Assembly (NCBI GenBank): GCA_937911845.1 | Contig: CALDQF010000281.1 | Location: 1-19,127 of the forward strand | Source of the DNA: an uncultured Phycisphaera sp. | Lineage (GTDB): Bacteria > Planctomycetota > Phycisphaerae > Phycisphaerales > SM1A02 | Direction of reading: 5' to 3' | Length of the DNA: 19,127 nt | In this document: piece by piece, positions 14,575-19,127 of the stretch | Layout of the letters: every line of letters starts with the position of its first letter | Position numbering within the stretch: the stretch's first letter is position 1 | Made by a program: the position numbers and the translations under genes | The notes under the pieces: generated by a model | Told to the model about the DNA's origin: nothing | The model's database searches: none | What the model saw: the letters and a program-made list of their open reading frames with translations, nothing else

Positions 14575-14598
14575 CGAATGCTTTGGTGGACCTATGAT
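14571..14598 (+). promoter_or_regulatory. Sigma70-like promoter of the TPR/alpha-CTD gene
   Basis: TTGACG (14571-14576), a 16-base spacer and TATGAT (14593-14598) match the consensus at five of six bases in each box. The start should be near 14605, giving a leader of about 52 bases with GAGGA 10 bases before the ATG at 14657. The -35 box overlaps the MATE stop codon. Confidence 0.65.
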
Positions 14599-14656
14599 GG
14601 CTCGTTCGTCCAGCCCTCCAGCTTGGACAATTTGACCCCATGAGGACTGAATTTCG

Positions 14657-15574
14657 ATGAGCACCAACACTGAAGACCTCGTCATTGGCGAGGGTGATGT
14701 CGCCAAAGCGCAAGAACTCCATCAACGTGGCTTGGCCGCCGAAGCCGAAGGCGATCGGATCGCCGCAATCGAGGCCTACCGAGAGGCTGTCGCCGAAAGC
14801 CCCTTGACCGAATCACGCTTTCGTTTGGCTTGGCTTTTGGATCTGATGGGTGAAGAAGAAGAAGCCCTTTCGCTCTATCAATCGCTCGCTGCAGATGATC
14901 AACCGCACATCAATGCTTTGGTCAATTTGGCCATCATGCTGGAAGATCGTGGGGAATACGACGAAGCCATGCGGACCCTCCGTCCCGTTTTGGAATCAGA
15001 TCCCAACCACCCCAGAGCCCGCATGTTCCAAAGGGATTGTGAAGCAAGTGAGTCCATGCTCTTTGATGAAGACACGGAACGGGATCAAGGACGATTCAAC
15101 ACCATGTTGGATACCCCCGTGACCGATTTCGAATTGTCGGTTCGAGCTCGAAACTGCCTCAAAAAGATGAATATTCGCACTTTGGGAGACCTCTTAAAAG
15201 TCAGCGAAGCCGAGTTGCTTTCTTACCGAAACTTCGGAGAAACCAGTTTGGTTGAAATCAAAAACATGCTGTCAAGCAAAGGTTTGCGGTTGGGTCAAGG
15301 GGTCGATGGACAACTCCGTCGCAACCCCAACGACGCGTTTGAAGAGCTCAAAGGTTTGGCCCCCGATCATGTCTTGAACAAGCCCATCTCAAACTTGGAT
15401 CTTTCGGTTCGGGCTCGAAAAGCGCTTCAACTTCTTGGGATCGGCACCATTGGTGACTTGGCCATGCGTACCGAAGCTGAATTGATGGGAGTCAAAAATT
15501 TTGGTTCCACCAGTTTGGATGAAATCAAAGAACGTCTTGAGCTCCACAATCTCTCGCTGCGTAAGTTGGGTTAA
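14657..15574 (+). CDS. TPR protein with two RNA polymerase alpha-CTD domains
   Basis: The product is 305 residues, cytosolic. Residues ~14-128 hold three TPR units (AAIEAYREAVAESP, EEALSLYQSLAAD, GEYDEAMRTLRPVLESDPN). Residues 151-213 and 239-303 are two copies of the alpha C-terminal domain, the helix-hairpin-helix module by which RNA polymerase contacts UP-element DNA and activators. Copy 1 reads LSVRARNCLKKMNIRTLGDL and RNFGETSLVEIK; copy 2 LSVRARKALQLLGIGTIGDL and KNFGSTSLDEIK. Relative to E. coli alpha, Arg265, Asn294, Gly296, Ser299 and Glu302 are kept in both (Arg163/Arg252 and so on); Lys298 is Thr in both, and Asn268 and Cys269 are kept only in copy 1. There is no alpha assembly domain, so this is not RpoA. 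A role in transcription is inferred. It has its own promoter. Confidence 0.9.
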   Translation: MSTNTEDLVIGEGDVAKAQELHQRGLAAEAEGDRIAAIEAYREAVAESPLTESRFRLAWLLDLMGEEEEALSLYQSLAADDQPHINALVNLAIMLEDRGEYDEAMRTLRPVLESDPNHPRARMFQRDCEASESMLFDEDTERDQGRFNTMLDTPVTDFELSVRARNCLKKMNIRTLGDLLKVSEAELLSYRNFGETSLVEIKNMLSSKGLRLGQGVDGQLRRNPNDAFEELKGLAPDHVLNKPISNLDLSVRARKALQLLGIGTIGDLAMRTEAELMGVKNFGSTSLDEIKERLELHNLSLRKLG

Positions 15575-15610
15575 CCCGCCAACTGGCACAAACCTACCAA
15601 GGAAGTAATG

Positions 15611-15622
15611 ATGCCTTCATGA
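15611..15622 (+). other. Possible three-codon leader ORF overlapping the SpoIID-like start
   Basis: ATG CCT TCA TGA (Met-Pro-Ser-stop) has AAGGAAG (15599-15605) 5 bases upstream, and its TGA overlaps the ATG at 15619. The best ribosome site in this gap therefore serves the mini-ORF, and the gene would be reached by re-initiation. It may also be coincidence, with AAGGAAG acting at 13 bases. Confidence 0.25.
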
Positions 15623-16830
15623 ACGAAGGCTGGCTGTTTTGTCGCTGCACTTCTGTCTTGGTGGTTGGCTTTCTCTGTTCAGGGTTGCTGTGGGGCTGTT
15701 CTCAGCGAACTGCACCCCAGCAACCGCTCAGCCTTCCCAAAAGAAGTTTGGCCTCGGAGCCTGAGATCAAGGTTCGCCTTTTTGATCTTGCCGAATTCAA
15801 CTGTGATTTGGGTGCCCCATCCACCATCACCCGCTTTGGGGGGAAGCCTTACGCGGGGGCACTCACCGTTTCTTGCACCCAAAAAGAGGATCAGATTCTT
15901 TGGGTGTTGCAGCGAGGGAGGAAAATTCTGGCTGAGCAACGCTCCACCGTACTCAACCTCACTTCTTCTGAACCGATGACCATTAACAAAGAAGTGTTCC
16001 CCACCAGAACCCTCTCCATGAAGATTGAGGGTGATCGATTGGAAGTGGTGGGTAGTTTTGCACTCGAGACGTACCTACCCGGGGTACTGCAACGTGAATT
16101 GTTTGCAAAATGGGATCTCGACACCTACAAAGCCCAAGCGGTGGCCGCGCGCTCATTCTCTTTGGTGAAAATGCAAGACCGACGCGGGAAATTTTGGCAT
16201 GTGCGTGCGAGTCCCAGTGATCAAGCTTTTGTGGGTGGTGACTTACGACCAATCGCTCTGGAAGCGGTGGAAGCAACCAGGGGTCAAGTATTAACCTGGG
16301 GTGACCAAATTCTCTGTACGTATTACTCGTCATGTTGTGGAGGGCGACCGGCTCGAGCGTCGGATACGTTTACTGCGGATTCGAACGCGATTGCCCCATT
16401 ATCTGGACAAGGCCGGCCGTGTCCTTGTGAAAAGAGTGGGAGATACCGTTGGACCGCCGAAGTCTCAGGGGAATCTCTTGGAGATCGGGTTGGTTTACAG
16501 ACCATTCGGTCGATCAAAGCAGTCCAAAGCAATCCGTGGGGGCGGGCAACAAAAATGCAACTCAGAGATGTGAAAGGTTCGGTTGTTGAATTGTCTCCAG
16601 GACGTCTTCGAACCCACTTGACCGCGCTGGGAAATAAAGTTTTTTCTGGTTGGATATTGAAGAGCCAATACCGCAAAGGTGTGTTGACTCTTGAAGGAGC
16701 AGGGTTTGGCCATGGTGTCGGCTTGTGCCAATATGGGGCAGAAGCAAGAGCACGAGATGGTATGGCCTGGCGTGAAATTCTTGCCCTTTCCTACCCTGGA
16801 GCAAAGATCGCAACGAACTGGGGACCATGA
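15619..16830 (+). CDS. SpoIID/LytB-family lipoprotein
   Basis: The product is 403 residues. A hydrophobic signal (to residue 26) ends in LLWGC (Cys27), so it is probably lipid-anchored. The SpoIID domain (~140-400) shows YLPGVLQRELFAKWDLDTYK with Glu160 at the catalytic position of the lytic transglycosylase SpoIID, then AQAVAARSFSL, YYSSCCGGRPA (equivalent to the STCGG metal-site segment), and the C-terminal GAGFGHGVGLCQYGAEARA. SpoIID cleaves peptidoglycan from denuded glycan strands during spore engulfment; relatives occur in many non-sporulating bacteria, including planctomycetes, with unknown roles in wall or envelope remodelling. Extra cysteines (CPC, 268-270) may add disulfides. It lies 44 bases after the TPR/alpha-CTD gene and 15 before the ChaN-like gene. 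Confidence 0.9.
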   Translation: MNEGWLFCRCTSVLVVGFLCSGLLWGCSQRTAPQQPLSLPKRSLASEPEIKVRLFDLAEFNCDLGAPSTITRFGGKPYAGALTVSCTQKEDQILWVLQRGRKILAEQRSTVLNLTSSEPMTINKEVFPTRTLSMKIEGDRLEVVGSFALETYLPGVLQRELFAKWDLDTYKAQAVAARSFSLVKMQDRRGKFWHVRASPSDQAFVGGDLRPIALEAVEATRGQVLTWGDQILCTYYSSCCGGRPARASDTFTADSNAIAPLSGQGRPCPCEKSGRYRWTAEVSGESLGDRVGLQTIRSIKAVQSNPWGRATKMQLRDVKGSVVELSPGRLRTHLTALGNKVFSGWILKSQYRKGVLTLEGAGFGHGVGLCQYGAEARARDGMAWREILALSYPGAKIATNWGP

Positions 16831-16845
16831 TCTAACATCCAACCA

Positions 16846-17736
16846 ATGGTGATGCTTCGACTGATTGGACTTCTCTCCCTGGTGGGCTGTTCCAGCTCGA
16901 TGATGACACGGGATGCCGAGCCCCCACAGCCCAGAGCATGCGTTATTTTTGATGGCGAAAGCGGTAAAGCGCTCACTTGGTCAACCTTGATGGAGAGGGT
17001 TGAGCGGTCTGATTCCGTCATGTTGGGAGAAAGACATGACGACCTCATGGGCCACTTGGTGCAACAGGCCATCTTGGAAGACGCACCAAACTCAGCAGGA
17101 CTCGCCTTGGAAATGTTGGAACGAGATGAACAACCCCTTCTCGATGATTTTCGTGATGGTTTGATCGATCAAACGACATTTCAAAAACTCACGGGGAGCA
17201 CCAACTGGGCCGGAGCTGAAACATGGGAGGTTTTTTATCAACCAGCCATTGATGTTGTGTTTGGGCGGGGTGGACCTGTGGTGGCCGCCAACGCGCCGCG
17301 GCGATATGTGAGACACGCAAGAATCGAGGGGGAAGCCACCCTTCCGACCGATCAACCACGATCGCTTTGGTTCGATTTGCCATCAAATGTCGATGATTCT
17401 TTGTACCGAAAAAAATTCTTCGACTTGATGGGTGAAAACACCGACCCCTCGGTTGGAAATCAATTTTTTCTCGCCCAACGCATTTGGGATGCATCGATGG
17501 GGAAAAGTTTGGCAGACCTTCGTGCCTCTGGAGCACAACCAGCCATACTGCTGGTGGGTGGATTCCACGTGGTGGAACAGGGTGGAACCGTTTTGGAATA
17601 CTCCCACCACCGACCGTCTGACGAGGTTTTGATCATCAGTTTGGTGCCGGACCAAAAGACGATTTTGCCTCAAGAGTTGTTGGGGACTGCCGACATCATC
17701 ATCCTGACTGGGTCGCACGACGAAGTCGATCCATGA
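16846..17736 (+). CDS. ChaN-like lipoprotein
   Basis: The product is 296 residues. A short signal ends in LVGC (Cys15), so it is membrane-anchored. The rest matches the ChaN family: VMLGERHDDLMGH (59-70), LALEMLERDEQP, an LTGSTNWAGAETWEVFYQP segment, VVAANAPRRYVR, then AILLVGGFHVVEQGG. Campylobacter ChaN binds haem and is thought to help iron uptake; no haem transport gene is nearby, so that role is only borrowed. The gene starts 15 bases after the SpoIID-like stop and probably shares its transcript. An ATG at 16852 is an alternative start. Neither has a ribosome site. Its last 38 bases overlap the convergent Sua5 gene. Confidence 0.85.
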   Translation: MVMLRLIGLLSLVGCSSSMMTRDAEPPQPRACVIFDGESGKALTWSTLMERVERSDSVMLGERHDDLMGHLVQQAILEDAPNSAGLALEMLERDEQPLLDDFRDGLIDQTTFQKLTGSTNWAGAETWEVFYQPAIDVVFGRGGPVVAANAPRRYVRHARIEGEATLPTDQPRSLWFDLPSNVDDSLYRKKFFDLMGENTDPSVGNQFFLAQRIWDASMGKSLADLRASGAQPAILLVGGFHVVEQGGTVLEYSHHRPSDEVLIISLVPDQKTILPQELLGTADIIILTGSHDEVDP

Positions 17737-18652
17737 TGACAAGCCAATCGTTTTTATTCACGCCATCCAAGTTGGGAAGCACCACATACAAAGTGCGGAG
17801 TTGTGATTGATCCATCTCACGCAACGCGGCATACAGCCGCTTTCCTGCGTGAAAAGGGTTGTCACTGAGATCCCAAATGTGACCGACCCCATCCGGAGTC
17901 GGCGTACCAAAGATCAACACACCCTCATCCTTGGTGAGATTTTGGTTTGACCAAACGAAAAAAGGTGTCTGGGGGGCATAATGGCGTTTGGAAGTGCCGG
18001 GGGAATCAGATTGGTGGCTGGGGGTTTTGATGGTCAAATCAGGCAAGATCTGCCTAAGAGATTCCACGGAAGTTGCTCCCAGTCGCAACACCGTTGGAAC
18101 TCCAACCAACGAAAGAACAGTTGACTCCAAACCTGTGGCGGTTGGGCCTGCGTCCAAGATCGGAAAAGGCTCCTTGGGGAAGTCGTCCTCGACATGGGAA
18201 GCGGTGGTGGGTGAAATATGATTGGATCGGTTGGCACTGGGTGCGGCCAAAGGTTCATTGATTTTGGCCAAGAGTTGTTGAAAAATGGGATGTGAAGGCA
18301 GGCGAATCGCCACCGTGTCTCCGCCGGCTCGCACAATCTCCGGAACACTGCTTTTGGATTTCAGGACAACCGTAAGGGGGCCGGGCCAGAATTCCTCCAC
18401 GATTCGAGGTAGGGATTTCGGGATGGTGCTGGCGATTTGCTCAATTTGATCCTGATGGTGGATGTGAAGAATGAGGGGATTGCTGGCTGGCCGGCCTTTG
18501 AGGCGAAAAATCTTTGAGACAGCCTCAACATTGAACGCTGATGCGGCCAATCCATAGACCGTTTCGGTGGGAACCCCCACAACACCCCCAGAGCGGAGAT
18601 AATCAACCGCAGCAACTATGTCTGAACTGCTCGTTCCGAGCCGATGTGCCAT
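17699..18652 (-). CDS. L-threonylcarbamoyladenylate synthase, Sua5 type
   Basis: Sua5/TsaC makes threonylcarbamoyl-AMP from Thr, bicarbonate and ATP, the first step of t6A37 formation in ANN-decoding tRNAs. The product is 317 residues. The YrdC domain (1-~200) shows GVVGVPTETVYGLAASAF, KIFRLKGRPASNPLILHI (KGRP binding loop), FWPGPLTVVL, AIRLPSHP and APSANRSNHISPTTASHV. The rest is the smaller Sua5 domain, joined by the conserved linker SPGTSKRHYAP that closes over the active site. Having both domains makes it Sua5, not TsaC. The ATG at 18652 has no Shine-Dalgarno site; TACGAT (18664-18659) lies 6 bases upstream, suggesting a leaderless mRNA. The gene diverges from the partial gene at the window end. 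Confidence 0.95.
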   Translation of the reverse strand: MAHRLGTSSSDIVAAVDYLRSGGVVGVPTETVYGLAASAFNVEAVSKIFRLKGRPASNPLILHIHHQDQIEQIASTIPKSLPRIVEEFWPGPLTVVLKSKSSVPEIVRAGGDTVAIRLPSHPIFQQLLAKINEPLAAPSANRSNHISPTTASHVEDDFPKEPFPILDAGPTATGLESTVLSLVGVPTVLRLGATSVESLRQILPDLTIKTPSHQSDSPGTSKRHYAPQTPFFVWSNQNLTKDEGVLIFGTPTPDGVGHIWDLSDNPFHAGKRLYAALREMDQSQLRTLYVVLPNLDGVNKNDWLVIMDRLRRATQSG

Positions 18653-18687
18653 ACTGGAATCGTACGACTTTCATTGCGAGAACCACC

Positions 18688-19127
18688 ATGCCTACCCTCA
18701 CAACACTCATTTTGATTGCCTCCGGAATTCTTTTTGATCCCAATACGGGATCAGAATTAATGATGACCAACAAAAACTGCCTGGTCCGGTCAGGCGCTGA
18801 CCTCTCGTATTACGAAATTGCGGTCCTCCCAGAAGGGGCCATTGTTCGAACATTCCCGGAGCAGAACCGTGGACAATTTGTGGGAATTAAAATGGTTGGA
18901 GGGGAACTTGGGACTTTCAAAAACATCACCTGTGATATTGAGTTAATCAACACCACATCAGAAGCTTTTGATCAAAAAGCGATGACGTACACCGCAAGAA
19001 AAGGGGACAAGGCGGCCCTTCGACAAATTGGGGTGGAAGATGGAAAATCCGTCAGTCGATACAAAGGGGCGCAACTGACTTCTGGTCAGGTGTACAAAAT
19101 CCTTGGTGTCAGTGTTGAAAATGAGCG
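18688..19127 (+). CDS. Exported protein of unknown function, 3' end missing
   Basis: The frame is open from the ATG at 18688 to the window end, 146 complete codons. It begins MPTLTTLILIASGILFDPNT, a short hydrophobic signal-like start, followed by a beta-rich stretch with alternating hydrophobic residues and glycines: NCLVRSGADLSYYEIAVLPE, GQFVGIKMVGGELGTF and SGQVYKILGVSVENE. The pattern (a Gly-rich turn after VLPEGAIVRT) resembles an SH3-like barrel of the kind found in cell-wall proteins, but I cannot name a family. It diverges from Sua5 with 35 bases between start codons. Only a weak GAGA precedes the ATG. Confidence 0.7.
   Translation, partial: MPTLTTLILIASGILFDPNTGSELMMTNKNCLVRSGADLSYYEIAVLPEGAIVRTFPEQNRGQFVGIKMVGGELGTFKNITCDIELINTTSEAFDQKAMTYTARKGDKAALRQIGVEDGKSVSRYKGAQLTSGQVYKILGVSVENE

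Noticed and set aside
15564..15584. Hairpin AGTTGG / CCAACT around the alpha-CTD gene stop, possible terminator
   Set aside because: Only six pairs and no T-run follows, so downstream genes are probably read through.
1..19127. Defence system, prophage, CRISPR array, insertion sequence or tRNA gene
   Set aside because: No direct-repeat arrays, transposase or integrase motifs, tRNA-like T-arms or defence domains were seen on either strand.

Overview
The window looks like chromosomal DNA of a planctomycete, most likely of the Phycisphaerae type. The clearest marker is the C-terminus of the secreted endonuclease/phosphatase-fold protein (10129-11940). It ends in two acidic DxNxDGxVxxxDLLxxLSxWG-type dockerin-like repeats, a signature I know from Phycisphaerae secretomes. 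A TPR protein with RNA polymerase alpha-CTD domains, a SpoIID-like protein in a background with no other sporulation genes, and many small exported or lipo-proteins fit the same group. This assignment is inference; no rRNA or marker gene is present. GC content looks moderate (roughly 50-55%) and codon use looks even. I see no tRNA, CRISPR, insertion sequence, phage gene or attachment site.

Layout. 1-322: the end of a MutT-like Nudix hydrolase gene (+). 435-1913: a cytosolic VWA-domain protein (-), closed by a strand-specific intrinsic terminator with a UUCG loop (338-377). 1914-2478: a 565-base regulatory region with two strong palindromes. 2479-3995: an NrtR-like Nudix/winged-helix regulator, translationally coupled to a small secreted protein. 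3987-4756: a lipoprotein and a doubtful 55-residue ORF (-). 4797-5945: a TPR lipoprotein (+). 5946-6349: non-coding, with a terminator and other hairpins. 6350-7344: queF-rdgB, sharing GTGA. 7345-7842: ispF (-). 7909-8412: a lipoprotein (+). 8417-10063: an acyl-CoA mutase large subunit (-). 10129-11940: the secreted nuclease/phosphatase-fold protein (+). 11944-13071: a TlpA-like tandem thioredoxin-fold protein (-). 13132-17736: a co-directional block of MATE transporter, TPR/double alpha-CTD protein, SpoIID-like lipoprotein and ChaN-like lipoprotein. 17699-18652: Sua5 (-). 18688-end: the start of an exported protein of unknown function (+).

Most genes are housekeeping or envelope functions on alternating strands. 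Convergent neighbours abut or overlap at their stops, and several genes have almost no leader. Two genes act in tRNA modification (QueF, queuosine; Sua5, t6A), one cleans the nucleotide pool (RdgB), and one makes isoprenoid precursors (IspF).

The most interesting gene is 14657-15574. It fuses three TPR units to two tandem copies of the RNA polymerase alpha C-terminal domain, with no alpha assembly domain. It has its own good sigma70-like promoter, whose -35 box overlaps the stop codon of the preceding gene. It could be a trans-acting alpha-CTD factor, either a decoy, an adaptor or a co-activator. Other points of note are the NrtR-like regulator with an extra ~100-residue segment and a palindrome over its promoter, and the mutase with a Tyr/Gln active-site pair in place of Tyr/Arg.
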